Of a DNA stretch of 64,000 nt, positions 48,842-58,589 are shown one piece after another. Source of the stretch: JAFGCL01 sp964423835 (GTDB lineage Bacteria > Chloroflexota > Dehalococcoidia > UBA2247 > RBG-13-53-26); NCBI GenBank assembly GCA_964423835.1, contig CAYRGJ010000013.1, positions 15,362 to 79,361 of the forward strand, read 5' to 3'. A program made the translations under genes and the position numbers. Positions within the stretch are counted from its first letter, which is position 1. Every line of letters begins with the position of its first letter. The notes under the pieces are model-generated. The model ran no database searches. It was given only the letters and a program-made list of their open reading frames with translations, and had not been told where the DNA came from.

Positions 48842-51800
48842 CTATGCCGCCGCCGGGCGGCCGGCCCGGCCCGTCACGGACACCGCGCCGGACTGCATCA
48901 GGCCCACGAACACCTCGGCCACGTTGGGATCGAACTGGGTGCCGGCGTGCCGCCTGATCTCCTCCATGGCCTCCTCCCAGCTCAGGGCGGGCCGGTAGGG
49001 CCTCTCCGAGGTCATGTCGGCCAGGCAGTCGGGAACAGCCAGTATCCGGGCCTCCAGGGGTATATCCTCGCCTTTCAGGCCTTCCGGGTAGCCCGTGCCG
49101 TCGTAGCGCTCGTGGTGGTAGAGAATCGCCGGGACGCAGGGCGCCAGGCTGGGCACGTTGGCGATAATGGTCACCGCCAGGCGCGGATGGCCCTTAACCT
49201 CGTCGTACTCCTCCTTGGTCAGGGCGGTGGACTTGGTCAGGATGTGGTCCCGCACGCCGATCTTGCCGATGTCATGCAGCAGCGCGGCGGCGCTCAGCCG
49301 GTTGACCGCGTCCGGAGGCAGGCCCAGCGCCTGGGCCAGCACCACCACATACTCCTTCACCCGCTGCGAGTGGGCAAAGGTGTAGTGGTCCTTGGCGTCC
49401 ACGGCCGTCGCCAGGGCGTAGATGGCCGCCAGGCTGGGGCTCCTGGCCTCGTTGTCCACCGCCTGGCCGTCCCGGGCCGTGGACATCAGGCTGGTGGAGA
49501 TATAGACCCGGTTCCCTCCGGCGTACTTGGAGTGATACAGCGCGCTGTCAGCGGCATTGACCAGGTCCTCGGGCAGGATCCCGTCCACCGGGCAGCTGGA
49601 TATGCCGGCGCTGCAGGAAACCCCGGTGTTCCTGGCCTGGGAATGGCCCGCTATCTCCTGCCTGATCCTCTCCGCCACGTGAAACGCGCTGTCGGTGTCG
49701 GTCTGGGGCAGCAGCACCGCAAACTCGTCGCCGCCGTAGCGGAAGGCCTGGTCACTGGTTCGTATGGCCTTCCTTATCAGGGCGCTGATGTCGCGCAGAA
49801 GGGTGTCCCCGGCCGGATGCCCGTAGACATCGTTGTAGGGCTTGAAGGAGTCCAGGTCGATCATGATGAGCGAGAAGGCCCCGCCGTATCGCGCCTGGCG
49901 GTTGATCTCCTCCCTGAGCCGCTCATCGAAGTGCCTCCGGTTGAAGAGCCCCGTGAGCTCGTCCAGCCGGGCCTTCTCCCTGGCCTGCGCGTAGAGCTGC
50001 GAGTTGGCTATGGGCGGCGTGATCTGCCGGGCCAGCTCCTCCAGAAGCTTGATCTGGTCTTCGTTGTAGGCCTGCGGATGCCCGCTGCCCAGGGTCAGGG
50101 ACCCCAGGGTGCGGCCGCTGTACAACAGCGGCAGGTAGACCATCGAGCGCAGGCCCTGCTTCATGTGCTTCTCCCCGGTGGTGAAGGAGCGCTCCTTCGC
50201 CAGGTCCGGCTCGTAGACCCCGCGCTCCTGCACCATGGCCATCTCCGTCCCGGTGCCCGCCAGCAACAGCCTGTCCCTCTGCTGCCAGGGCGAGGCAATC
50301 CGCCCATGGCAGGCCACGATGTACAGCTCCTCCTCATCGGCCATGGCCACGGCCGCCATGTCGATGGGCACGTACTCACCAAGCTGCTCCGTGAACCGGA
50401 CGAAGGCGTCCGTGATATCGATGGTGGAGGTCATGACCAGCATCAGCCGGTTCACCAGGGCCAGCGACTGCTCCTTCACCTGCAGCTGCTCCCGGACGTG
50501 CTCCCTCTCGATGCTGGGGCCCACCGACCGGAGGGCGTAGGTGATGAGCTCGATCTCCTCATAGGCGTACGGCCCGCCCCGCTTCTTGCGGCCCATGGCC
50601 ACTATGCCCACCAGCCGGCTCTCGCTGCGCAGCGGGAAGAAGAGCTCCGTCCGGGCCAGCTCCAGGCTCTTCCTCTCCTCCTCCGGCAGCGCGGAGAACT
50701 GCGGCTGGACGTTGATCTCCTTCTGCGTCAGCGGGGCGTTCTCCCGGGCGAGATGCTCCGCCAGCGGGCTGTCGCGCCTGATGGCGAAGGCCGGCCCCGG
50801 GCTGGCCTCGGGGAAACCCACCCTGGTCTCGAAGGCCTGGTCGTCAGGCGCGGGCAGCAGCAGCCAGGCGGTCTGCCCGCCCGTGGCGTGGCACAGCTGC
50901 GCCAGGAAGCGGCTGCTGAACTCCGAGAGGTCGGCGATATTGTGCAGGCTCATCACCAGCTCAAACAGCTTCTGCCGGTGGTCATACCTGGGGCCCATGA
51001 AGAACTCCTCCACGGCCCGGCGCAGGGTGGAGCCGACGGCGGAAACCAGCATGATGCAGCAGACGGTGATGGCCAGCCCGGACAGGACCACCACCCAGTC
51101 GAAATCGAAGTCCAGCAGCCTGGAGGCGGCATAGAAGAGGCCGAGGTAGGTGATGAGGGCCACCAGGGTCAGCCAGGCATGCAGCAGGATTTTGCGCAGG
51201 GCAGCCCCCACGTCGAGGAGCTGGTGGGCCGTCGTGGCGTACAGCAGCACCAGGGCGGTGAACATGTTGCCGATGTGCAGGACCGCATAGGCCACGCCCA
51301 GCTCGGTGAAGGCGGCGGCGAAGAACAGTCCCGCGGCCAGCGTTACCACCATGAGGTAGGTGATCTGGTTGCGCTCCGCCGGCTGCGTGACGGCGCGGCG
51401 CTTGAGCCCCAGCAGCCAGAAGTCACGGGCCACGATGAGAACCATCGGGACGGCGGGCAGTATCAGCCACAGGCCATAGTCAACGGTGATCCTGCCGCCG
51501 GACACGCCGGTGGAGTCCGGCACCCGGCCCGCGATGGCCAGCCCCACCACGATGACCAGCGGCAGCAGCGCCAGCGGCACCCGGCCTGTATCCCCGTGGT
51601 AGTTGCTCAGGATGTAGTGGAACTGGATGACCATCCAGAAGGCCATGCAGATGATGACCTTCACCAGCACGGGCTGATTGAGCTGCAACAGGTCGCTCCG
51701 CAGCAGGAAGTCGGAAAGGCTCCACAGCATGGCCGGGACCAGGTACAGCAGGAAATAGCCCTGCTGCCTCTGCCAGGGCCGGTGGAGCACGGTGGCCACC

Positions 51801-51856
51801 AGCAGGGGGATGAAGGCCAGGGTAGCCACCAGCGGTATGAAGGCGTGACTGTTCAT
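48842..51856 (-). CDS. Membrane GAF-GAF-GGDEF-HD-GYP c-di-GMP enzyme
   Basis: A 1,004-aa protein. Residues 1-275 contain about eight membrane helices of the sensor 7TM type. GAF domains lie at about 295-450 and 470-625. The GGDEF domain (630-790) has an intact active site GGDEF (708-712) and an inhibitory I-site R699-T-S-D702, five residues upstream. The HD-GYP domain (805-990) has LLHDIGKIGV (H861, D862) and HHERYDGTGYP (914-924). It can in principle both make and degrade c-di-GMP, with product feedback. It is convergent with pilD and is a natural partner for the pilin riboswitch. Confidence 0.93.
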   Translation of the reverse strand: MNSHAFIPLVATLAFIPLLVATVLHRPWQRQQGYFLLYLVPAMLWSLSDFLLRSDLLQLNQPVLVKVIICMAFWMVIQFHYILSNYHGDTGRVPLALLPLVIVVGLAIAGRVPDSTGVSGGRITVDYGLWLILPAVPMVLIVARDFWLLGLKRRAVTQPAERNQITYLMVVTLAAGLFFAAAFTELGVAYAVLHIGNMFTALVLLYATTAHQLLDVGAALRKILLHAWLTLVALITYLGLFYAASRLLDFDFDWVVVLSGLAITVCCIMLVSAVGSTLRRAVEEFFMGPRYDHRQKLFELVMSLHNIADLSEFSSRFLAQLCHATGGQTAWLLLPAPDDQAFETRVGFPEASPGPAFAIRRDSPLAEHLARENAPLTQKEINVQPQFSALPEEERKSLELARTELFFPLRSESRLVGIVAMGRKKRGGPYAYEEIELITYALRSVGPSIEREHVREQLQVKEQSLALVNRLMLVMTSTIDITDAFVRFTEQLGEYVPIDMAAVAMADEEELYIVACHGRIASPWQQRDRLLLAGTGTEMAMVQERGVYEPDLAKERSFTTGEKHMKQGLRSMVYLPLLYSGRTLGSLTLGSGHPQAYNEDQIKLLEELARQITPPIANSQLYAQAREKARLDELTGLFNRRHFDERLREEINRQARYGGAFSLIMIDLDSFKPYNDVYGHPAGDTLLRDISALIRKAIRTSDQAFRYGGDEFAVLLPQTDTDSAFHVAERIRQEIAGHSQARNTGVSCSAGISSCPVDGILPEDLVNAADSALYHSKYAGGNRVYISTSLMSTARDGQAVDNEARSPSLAAIYALATAVDAKDHYTFAHSQRVKEYVVVLAQALGLPPDAVNRLSAAALLHDIGKIGVRDHILTKSTALTKEEYDEVKGHPRLAVTIIANVPSLAPCVPAILYHHERYDGTGYPEGLKGEDIPLEARILAVPDCLADMTSERPYRPALSWEEAMEEIRRHAGTQFDPNVAEVFVGLMQSGAVSVTGRAGRPAAA

Positions 51857-52122
51857 TTCAGATCAAACGCCGCCCTTTTGCCCATCTGATCTCCCATCGT
51901 ACGCCGCCAGGCAAGGCACGCCGCGACACAGGGACCGCCGGCTTCGCCTTCGGGCCTGGGATACGATTCTGACACCCCCGTGACATGTTTGGCAGACCCA
52001 AAGGGATACCAATACTGAGCCGAGGGGGTCAACCAGGGTTGCTCTCGAAGAGGAACAGCGCTCAACAGGCCGAAGTTTACTATGCTGGAGCGAGGCCGGC
52101 AATACCCGCGGGGCGGGCGCCT
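51857..52122. other. Noncoding gap before the c-di-GMP enzyme gene
   Basis: The 266-base gap holds a possible minus-strand promoter (TTGACC, 18-base spacer, TATCCC near 52029-52000) for the 1,004-aa gene. No ORF or riboswitch is apparent. Confidence 0.35.
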
Positions 52123-52878
52123 TCACTCGGTGGCCGGCTGCGAGGCGCTGCAGGCCACCGTCTCCTGGTCAGGCAGGTCCTCGCGGGGCTTCTTGAAGGT
52201 GTAGCCGATGCCCGGCCGCGTGGCGATGAAACGGGGGTCACCGGGGTCGTCCCCCAGCCTCTTCCTCAGCCTGGCCACGGCCACCTGCAGGATGTGCGTG
52301 TCGCCGCGGTACTCGCGCCCCCAGACCTCGGTCAGGAGCTGCTCATGGGTGATCACCCTCCCGGCATTGCGGGCCAGCAGGCAGAGGATCCGGTACTCGG
52401 TCGGCGGGAGCACGATCTCAGAGTCGCCTATCTTCACCTGGTGCTGGGCGAAATCGATGCACAGATCCTCTGAGGTGAACACCGGCTGAGGCACCTCCTG
52501 CGGGAACTTGGTGCGATGCAGGACGGCCTTCACCCGGGCCACCAGCTCATTGATGCTGAAGGGCTTGACCACGTAGTCGTCCGCGCCGGCATCGAGCCCG
52601 CGCACCACGTCCTCCACCGCGCCTTTGGCGGTGAGCATGATTATGGGCACCTCGCAGAACTCGCGAATCCGCTCACAGGCCTGAAAGCCGTCCATCACCG
52701 GCATCATCACATCCAGCAGGACCAGCGAAGGATGCTCGTCGTGGACCACCTGGACGGCCTCTTTGCCGTTGGCAGCCGTCAGCACGCGGAAGCCCTCGAG
52801 CTGCAGGTTGAGGCTCACCAGCTTGAGGATGCCCGGATCGTCATCCACCACCAGTATCAGCGATTTCGCCACTGCCAT
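52123..52878 (-). CDS. OmpR/PhoB-type response regulator 1
   Basis: A 251-aa regulator from ATG 52878 (ribosome site GGAGGT; an upstream GTG 52896 is less likely). Receiver domain with acidic pair DDD, phosphoacceptor Asp56 (LVLLDVMMPVMDGF) and PIIMLTAKG. The C-terminal winged helix has LPPTEYRILCLLARNAGRVI, then EVWGREYRGDTHILQVAVARLRKRL, the OmpR DNA-recognition pattern. It is a close paralogue of the regulator at 53179-53874 and lacks an adjacent kinase of its own. Confidence 0.92.
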   Translation of the reverse strand: MAVAKSLILVVDDDPGILKLVSLNLQLEGFRVLTAANGKEAVQVVHDEHPSLVLLDVMMPVMDGFQACERIREFCEVPIIMLTAKGAVEDVVRGLDAGADDYVVKPFSINELVARVKAVLHRTKFPQEVPQPVFTSEDLCIDFAQHQVKIGDSEIVLPPTEYRILCLLARNAGRVITHEQLLTEVWGREYRGDTHILQVAVARLRKRLGDDPGDPRFIATRPGIGYTFKKPREDLPDQETVACSASQPATE

Positions 52879-53178
52879 CACGCTACCTCCGTGCACCTCA
52901 GCCCCATCGGCGAACAGGTGCGTCCTGTTTGAGGCAGGCCCGAACCTGCCTCCTCCGCGTCATGGGCCTAAGTGTAGGGCGGCCGGCTATCCCCTGTGTC
53001 TCAGGCCGCGCTGACCGCTTCTCAAACAGTCCTCTCCCTGAAGAAAAAAGGTCACAAAAAGGTCTCTGGGCGAGCGCGGGCGCGCTGCGGGGACGTGTCT
53101 GTATCTGCCTGCCCTGGCCCGCGGCCGGGCCCGGCCGCGGGGGTCGCGGTCGCGGGGGTTGGCCGGCGGGGGGCGTGG
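52879..53178. other. Noncoding gap with GC-rich palindrome
   Basis: The 300-base gap between the two regulators holds a perfect 24-bp palindrome (53118-53141; arm CCCGCGGCCGGG) and a minus-strand T-rich tract near 53060-53043 (CTTTTTGTGACCTTTTTT), together possibly ending the kinase operon transcript. A second hairpin, GAGGCAGG/CCTGCCTC (52931-52952), lies closer to regulator 1 in its leader. No gene is seen. Confidence 0.5.
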
Positions 53179-53874
53179 CTATGGCTTCTTGAACACGTAG
53201 CCGATGCCGGGCCGGGTGATGATGTACTTGGGGTTGCCGGCGTCTTCGCCGATCTTCTTTCTGAGGCGGGCCACGGCCACCTGGAGGATGTGGGTATCGC
53301 CGCAGTACTCCTGCCCCCAGACCTCGGAGAGAAGGTGGTCCTGGGTGATGGCCTTGCCCACATTGCGGGCCAGCAGGCACAGGATGCGGTACTCGGTGGG
53401 CGTGAGCAGCACCTCATCCGGCCCGGCCGTGACCCGGTGCTGGGCGAAGTCGATGACCAGGTCCCCGGACACAAACGGGGGCTGCGGCATCTCCTCGGGG
53501 AACCGGGCCCGGCGCAGGATGGCCCTGACCCGCGCCAGCAGCTCATCGCTGCTGAAGGGCTTGACCACGTAGTCGTCCGCCCCCTTGTTGAGGCCGCTGA
53601 TGATATCCTCGCTGCGGCCCTTGGCGGTCAGCATGAGGATGGACACATCCGAGAACTGGCGCACGCGCTCGCACACCTGAAAACCGTCCATCCCGGGCAT
53701 CATGACGTCCAGGATGACCAGCGTCGGCTGCTCGTTCTCGATCACCTGCAGGGCCGACTTGCCATCGCTGGCCGTAATCACCTGGTAACCCTCGAGCTCG
53801 AGATTCAGTGTGACCAGCTTGAGTATCCCGGGGTCATCGTCCACAACCAGGATCAACGGCTTTCTCTGCGGCAT
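53179..53874 (-). CDS. OmpR/PhoB-type response regulator 2
   Basis: A 231-aa regulator from ATG 53874, which has GGGAGG at a suitable distance; ATG 53880 is too close to it. Asp56 lies in LVILDVMMPGMDGF, then SILMLTAKG. The winged-helix domain has LTPTEYRILCLLARNVGKAI and EVWGQEYCGDTHILQVAVARLRKKI. It is 12 bases after the histidine kinase gene and is that kinase's likely partner. The DNA-recognition helices of both regulators are nearly identical, so they may share targets. Confidence 0.93.
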   Translation of the reverse strand: MPQRKPLILVVDDDPGILKLVTLNLELEGYQVITASDGKSALQVIENEQPTLVILDVMMPGMDGFQVCERVRQFSDVSILMLTAKGRSEDIISGLNKGADDYVVKPFSSDELLARVRAILRRARFPEEMPQPPFVSGDLVIDFAQHRVTAGPDEVLLTPTEYRILCLLARNVGKAITQDHLLSEVWGQEYCGDTHILQVAVARLRKKIGEDAGNPKYIITRPGIGYVFKKP

Positions 53875-53886
53875 GGGCATACCTCC

Positions 53887-56448
53887 CTATTTCGTACTCT
53901 GGCTATCCGGCTTGCTTCCCTCCCGCTGCAGTGGCAGCGCGATGGTGAACATGCTTCCCTTTCCCAGTTCGCTCTGTGCCCATATACGCCCTTTGTGGGC
54001 CTCTATTATACCCTTACATATGGCCAGACCCAAGCCCACCCCGCCGGCCTTGTGGGATGACGTGCCGGAGGCTGCCTGGTAGAAGCGCTCGAATATCTTC
54101 TCGATCTCGTTGGCGGCGATGCCCACGCCCTGGTCCTTTACCTGCACCATCAGGCTCTGCTCGTCCGCCAGGCAGGTCACCGTGATCTCGGTGCCCTCCG
54201 GCGAGTACTTCACGGCATTGGTCAACAGGTTGTCGATCACCTGGCGGATGCGCCTGGGGTCCACCTCCACCAGCGGGAGGGACCTGGGAGCCTTCATGGT
54301 GAACTGGTGGCCCTGGGCCTTCTGCTCGATGTCATCCACCGAGTTGGCCACCAGGCTGTCGATGGACACCGGCTCCTTGTTCATGCGGAAGCCCCCGGCC
54401 TCCAGCTTGGACAGCTGCAGCAGATCCTCGATCAGCTCCGTGAGCCGGTCGCTGGCCAGGTCGATCTCCCGGAGGAAGTCGCGCTTCTCCTGGTCCGACA
54501 GCTTCTCGTAGTGCCGCAGGATGGTGGTGCTGTAGCCCTTGATGGAGGTCAGCGGAGTGCGCAGGTCGTGCGAGACGTTCGCCAGCAGCTCGGTCTTGAG
54601 CCGGTCCGCCTCCCGCAGGGCCCCCACCGTGCTGGCGTCCTTGTAGAGGCGGGCGTTCTCTATGGCGATGCCAGCCTCGTTGGCGAAGGCGATGAGCATC
54701 CTCATCTTGCCGGAGAAGGCCTTCTTCCGGGTGCTGTGCACGAACAGCACGCCGATGATGGTGCTCTTGACCTTTATCGGCACCCCGGCATAGGACTTGA
54801 TCCCGGCCCCCAGCAGCACCGGGTTGGTGCCCTCGCTCTCGTCCACGTCGTCCACCAGGAGCGGCTCCCCGCCGGTGATGATGCCCCGGGTGGCGCCGTG
54901 CGGCCGGGCATTGATGGACGTGATGGGCAGGTCCACTATCCTCCCGGTGGCGCTGCTCTGGCGCGTCTTCATGGTGAGCGAGTGGATATCGGCGTACTTC
55001 TCGCTGCCCACCCCCAGCGTCCCGTCTTCATTGACCATGACGATGCTGGTGTATGACGACTCCAGGGCGGTGCCCACCTGTGAGACGATCTCCCGCAGCA
55101 CCTGCTGCAGGTCCAGGGTCTGGGTGATGGAGGTCAGCACCTGGTGCAGGGCCGCCAGCTCGCGGTTGCGCTGCAGCAGCTCCCCCTCGGCCCTCTTGCG
55201 CTCGGTGATGTCCTTCACGATCATGATGAAGCCGGTGGGCTTGCCGGACTTGTCCCTCATCAGGGCGGCGGAGAGCTCGGCATCCGTGGTCGTGCCGTCC
55301 TTGGTCAGAAGGGTGTACTCTGTGTGCCCGCTGTGGCCCTGGTGAAAGGTCTTGCGCAGCGATTCAATCACCCGGGGGTGATCGTCTTCGGTGACCAGAT
55401 CCAGGATGCTCCGGCCCAGCAGCTCCTCCCGGCGGCCGTAGCGGTGCAGGAAGAGGGTGGCGTCGTTGACCTCCGTCATCAGCACCTCCAGGTCGGTGAC
55501 GATGACGCCATCGGCGATGGACTTGAACATGGCCCGCAGCTTGCCCTCCGACTGCAGCAGCTCGTCTTCAATGCGCTTGCGCTCGCTGATGTCGCGGAAG
55601 AACCCGATGGTGCAGTCCCGCCCGTTGACCAGGGCCTTGGTGGCATTGATGTCCACGTACACGGTGCGGCCGTCGCTGGTGGTGCAGGGGATATTGGAGG
55701 CCAACTGGGTTATGCCCCCGGCCTGGGCCTCGATCTCCGAGGCTATGCGGCCCCACTCGCCGGCGGGATGGATGGCGCCGCGGTCCATCCCGGCCAGCTC
55801 CTCCACGGTGTATCCCAGCATGCGGCACATGGCCGGGTTGGCATACACGAACTTGCCGGTGGCGTTGTCCGAGACCAGGATGCCCTCCTCGGTAGACTCG
55901 AAGAGGGTCTTGTAGCCCTCCTCGGACTCCTTGAGGGCCTCCTCCGCCGCCTTGCGCTCGGTGATGTCCACCAGGCTGCCCAGGACGGCCGTCTGCCCCT
56001 GGTACTGGACAGGCGTGGTGGTCTCAGTGACCCACCTGATCTCGCCCGATTCGTTGACGATGCGGTAGTCCGAGGGCAGCATGCGCTCGCCGCCCGCCGC
56101 CCTGGCCAGGTTCTGGTTGACCCGATCCCGGTCTTCGGGCACCACCAGCCTCAGGTAGAGCTGCCCCTGAAGGTCACTGCGAGTGCGCCCGGTGTAGATC
56201 TGCATCCGCCGGTTCACGTACCGGATGATGCCGTCCAGGGCCACGTATATGCCGGTGGGGGCATCGGCGAAGAGGGTGTCGAAGGCGTCCCGGGGCGCGG
56301 CCGCCGGCGCCGAGCCAGCGTCCTGGGGCCCGGCGGGAGGCGGCGTGGGCCCGGCGTCCCGGGGCACAGCCGGATGCGGCGCGGACTCGCTGCCGCCGTC
56401 ACCCGGCGGACCGGAGTACGAATCTGCCTCCCTGATATCGCTGGCCAT
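53887..56448 (-). CDS. PAS-PAS-PAS-GAF sensor histidine kinase
   Basis: An 853-aa cytoplasmic kinase. A Pro/Ala-rich N-terminus (1-55) is followed by three PAS domains (about 55-175, 180-300, 305-425; PAS/PAC ends at ITERKAAEEAL, ISERKRIEDEL, ITERKRAEGEL), a GAF domain (about 440-600) and the kinase core: H-box NVSHDLRTPLTSIKG with His627, N-box QVIDNLLTNAVKYSPEG, and GLGLAICKGIIEAHKG. No membrane span is seen, so it senses an intracellular signal. It is co-transcribed with regulator 2. Confidence 0.93.
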   Translation of the reverse strand: MASDIREADSYSGPPGDGGSESAPHPAVPRDAGPTPPPAGPQDAGSAPAAAPRDAFDTLFADAPTGIYVALDGIIRYVNRRMQIYTGRTRSDLQGQLYLRLVVPEDRDRVNQNLARAAGGERMLPSDYRIVNESGEIRWVTETTTPVQYQGQTAVLGSLVDITERKAAEEALKESEEGYKTLFESTEEGILVSDNATGKFVYANPAMCRMLGYTVEELAGMDRGAIHPAGEWGRIASEIEAQAGGITQLASNIPCTTSDGRTVYVDINATKALVNGRDCTIGFFRDISERKRIEDELLQSEGKLRAMFKSIADGVIVTDLEVLMTEVNDATLFLHRYGRREELLGRSILDLVTEDDHPRVIESLRKTFHQGHSGHTEYTLLTKDGTTTDAELSAALMRDKSGKPTGFIMIVKDITERKRAEGELLQRNRELAALHQVLTSITQTLDLQQVLREIVSQVGTALESSYTSIVMVNEDGTLGVGSEKYADIHSLTMKTRQSSATGRIVDLPITSINARPHGATRGIITGGEPLLVDDVDESEGTNPVLLGAGIKSYAGVPIKVKSTIIGVLFVHSTRKKAFSGKMRMLIAFANEAGIAIENARLYKDASTVGALREADRLKTELLANVSHDLRTPLTSIKGYSTTILRHYEKLSDQEKRDFLREIDLASDRLTELIEDLLQLSKLEAGGFRMNKEPVSIDSLVANSVDDIEQKAQGHQFTMKAPRSLPLVEVDPRRIRQVIDNLLTNAVKYSPEGTEITVTCLADEQSLMVQVKDQGVGIAANEIEKIFERFYQAASGTSSHKAGGVGLGLAICKGIIEAHKGRIWAQSELGKGSMFTIALPLQREGSKPDSQSTK

Positions 56449-56459
56449 TTGGTGCCATA

Positions 56460-58589
56460 TTAAACCACTTTGCGGCGCTTTTTGGTAGACCCCCGGCTGT
56501 TCTGTCCCGCCCGCGGGCGGGAAGTACCGGCTGGCGGGGCCTGGTTGGACGGCCGTGCCGCGTCATTCCGGGGATTGCCCTCCGGCGCCCGGGATCCCCC
56601 CGGCCGCATGTCGGACAGGGCCGCTGCCTCATGGCGCAGCTCGGTGATCTTGTCCCGCAGGATGGCGGCCTTCTCGAACTCCAGGCTCCTGGCGGCATTC
56701 TTCATCTGGGCCTCGAGATCCCTGATGAGCGCGGCCGCTTCGGCCTTCGACATAGGCACGGCGCCGGCATAGATGGCGCGGGTCTCGGCCACCTGCTTCA
56801 CCCTGTCGGTGATGTCCTTGATGGCCTTCTTGATGCTCTGCGGAGTAATTCCATGCTCCCGGTTGTAGGCCTCCTGAATGGAGCGGCGCCGCTGCGTCTC
56901 ATCGATGGCGGCCTTCATGGAGCCGGTGACGGTGTCGGCGTACATGATGGCATGGCCATCTACGTGCCGGGCGGCCCGGCCCATGGTCTGGATCAGCGCC
57001 CCGGCGGACCTCAGGTAGCCCTCCTTGTCGGCGTCCAGGATGGCCACCAGGCTCACCTCCGGCAGGTCCAGGCCCTCCCGCAGCAGGTTGATGCCCACCA
57101 CCACGTCATGCACGCCCAGGCGCAGGTCCCTGAGGATCTCCACCCTCTCCAGCGTGTCCACCTCCGAGTGCAGGTAGTGGGTCTTGACCCCCATCTCTTT
57201 GAGGTACTCGGACAGCTGCTCCGCCATCCTCTTGGTGAGCGTGGTCACCAGGCAACGCTCACCGCGGTCCACTCTGGCCTTGATCTGCTCCAGAAGGTCA
57301 TCGATCTGCCCCCGGGTGGGCTTGACCTCCACGGTGGGCTCCAGCAGGCCCGTGGGCCGGACCAGCTGCTCCACCACCTGCAAGCTCTTCTGCTGCTCAT
57401 ACGGCCCCGGGGTGGCCGAGACGTACACCACCTGGTTGATATGGGAGCCGAACTCGTCAAAGGTCAGGGGACGGTTGTCCATGGCCGAAGGCAGCCGGAA
57501 GCCATAGTTGACCAGGACCTCCTTGCGGCTGCGGTCACCGTGGTACATGCCCCTGATCTGGGGTATAGTCATGTGCGATTCGTCTATCAACAACAAAAAG
57601 TCGTCCGGGAAATAATCCAGTAGTGTGGCCGGCGGGCTGCCGGCCGCGCGGCGGGACAGGTGGCGCGAATAATTCTCCACCCCGGTGCAGTAGCCCATCT
57701 CCTGCAGCATCTCCAGGTCGTAGTTGGTGCGGCTCTCCAGGCGGGCTGCCTCCAGCACCTTGCCCTGTCCGCGCAGCTCCTGCAGCCTCTGCTCCAGCTC
57801 AACCCGGATGTCGGCCATGGCTGCGGTCAGCTTCTCTTCCGAGGTGACAAAGTGCTTGGCCGGATAGATGCTGATCTCGGTGTACTCCTGCAGCAGCTCG
57901 CCGGTCAGGGTATCCACCTCCACTATCCGCTCGATCTCGTCGCCGAAGAACTCGATCCGCACCGCCTTCTCCTCGTAGGCGGGCTGGATCTCCAGGACAT
58001 CGCCGCGGATGCGGAAGCGACCCCGGGTGAAGTCGATATCGTTGCGCTGGTACTGCATCTCGACCAGGCGGCGGGCCACCCGGTTCCGGTTGTGCTTCTC
58101 ACCCTTCTTCAGATGCTCCACGAAGCTGTAGTACTCCTCGGGCGAGCCCAGGCCGTAGATACAGGACACCGAGGCCACGATGACCACGTCCCGCCTCTCG
58201 AAGAGGGCCCGGGTGGCGGCGTGGCGCAGCTTGTCTATCTCCTCGTTGATGTCGGTTTCCTTCTCGATGTAGGTATCGGTGGTCGGCAGGTAGGCCTCGG
58301 GCTGGTAGTAGTCGTAATAGCTGACGAAGTACTCCACCGCGTTGTGGGGCAGGTACTCCTTGAACTCGGAGCAGAGCTGTGCGGCCAGGGTCTTGTTGTG
58401 GCACATCACCAGCGTCGGCCGGCGCACCCGCTCGATGACGTTGGCCATGGTGAAGGTCTTGCCGCTCCCCGTCACGCCCAGCAGGGTCTGGTCCCGGCAG
58501 CCGTCCTGAAGGCCCTGCACCAGCCGGTCTATGGCCTGCGGCTGGTCACCGGTCGGCCTGAGGTCTGATTCAATCTTGAAGTCGCCCAC
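56460..58589 (-). CDS. uvrB: Excinuclease ABC subunit B
   Basis: A 709-aa UvrB. Walker A GVTGSGKT (38-45), the DNA-clamping beta-hairpin YYDYYQPEAYLP (about 92-103), ETDINEEIDKLRHAAT, helicase motif DESHMTIPQIRGMY, MGRAARHVDGHAIMYAD, and a C-terminal UvrB/C domain (LIRDLEAQMKNAARSLEFEKAA). The last 50 residues are a basic, disordered tail longer than in most UvrB proteins. It functions in nucleotide excision repair with UvrA and UvrC. Confidence 0.96.
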   Translation of the reverse strand: MGDFKIESDLRPTGDQPQAIDRLVQGLQDGCRDQTLLGVTGSGKTFTMANVIERVRRPTLVMCHNKTLAAQLCSEFKEYLPHNAVEYFVSYYDYYQPEAYLPTTDTYIEKETDINEEIDKLRHAATRALFERRDVVIVASVSCIYGLGSPEEYYSFVEHLKKGEKHNRNRVARRLVEMQYQRNDIDFTRGRFRIRGDVLEIQPAYEEKAVRIEFFGDEIERIVEVDTLTGELLQEYTEISIYPAKHFVTSEEKLTAAMADIRVELEQRLQELRGQGKVLEAARLESRTNYDLEMLQEMGYCTGVENYSRHLSRRAAGSPPATLLDYFPDDFLLLIDESHMTIPQIRGMYHGDRSRKEVLVNYGFRLPSAMDNRPLTFDEFGSHINQVVYVSATPGPYEQQKSLQVVEQLVRPTGLLEPTVEVKPTRGQIDDLLEQIKARVDRGERCLVTTLTKRMAEQLSEYLKEMGVKTHYLHSEVDTLERVEILRDLRLGVHDVVVGINLLREGLDLPEVSLVAILDADKEGYLRSAGALIQTMGRAARHVDGHAIMYADTVTGSMKAAIDETQRRRSIQEAYNREHGITPQSIKKAIKDITDRVKQVAETRAIYAGAVPMSKAEAAALIRDLEAQMKNAARSLEFEKAAILRDKITELRHEAAALSDMRPGGSRAPEGNPRNDAARPSNQAPPAGTSRPRAGQNSRGSTKKRRKVV

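Noticed and set aside
48947..51889. A 980-codon plus-strand open frame opposite the GGDEF/HD-GYP gene
   Set aside because: It mirrors a gene with intact catalytic motifs; its translation is rich in Gly, Arg, His and Gln without any domain, as expected for the antisense of GC-rich coding DNA.
54307..56463. Long plus-strand open frames opposite the histidine kinase
   Set aside because: No ribosome sites or recognisable domains; the minus strand encodes a clear kinase.
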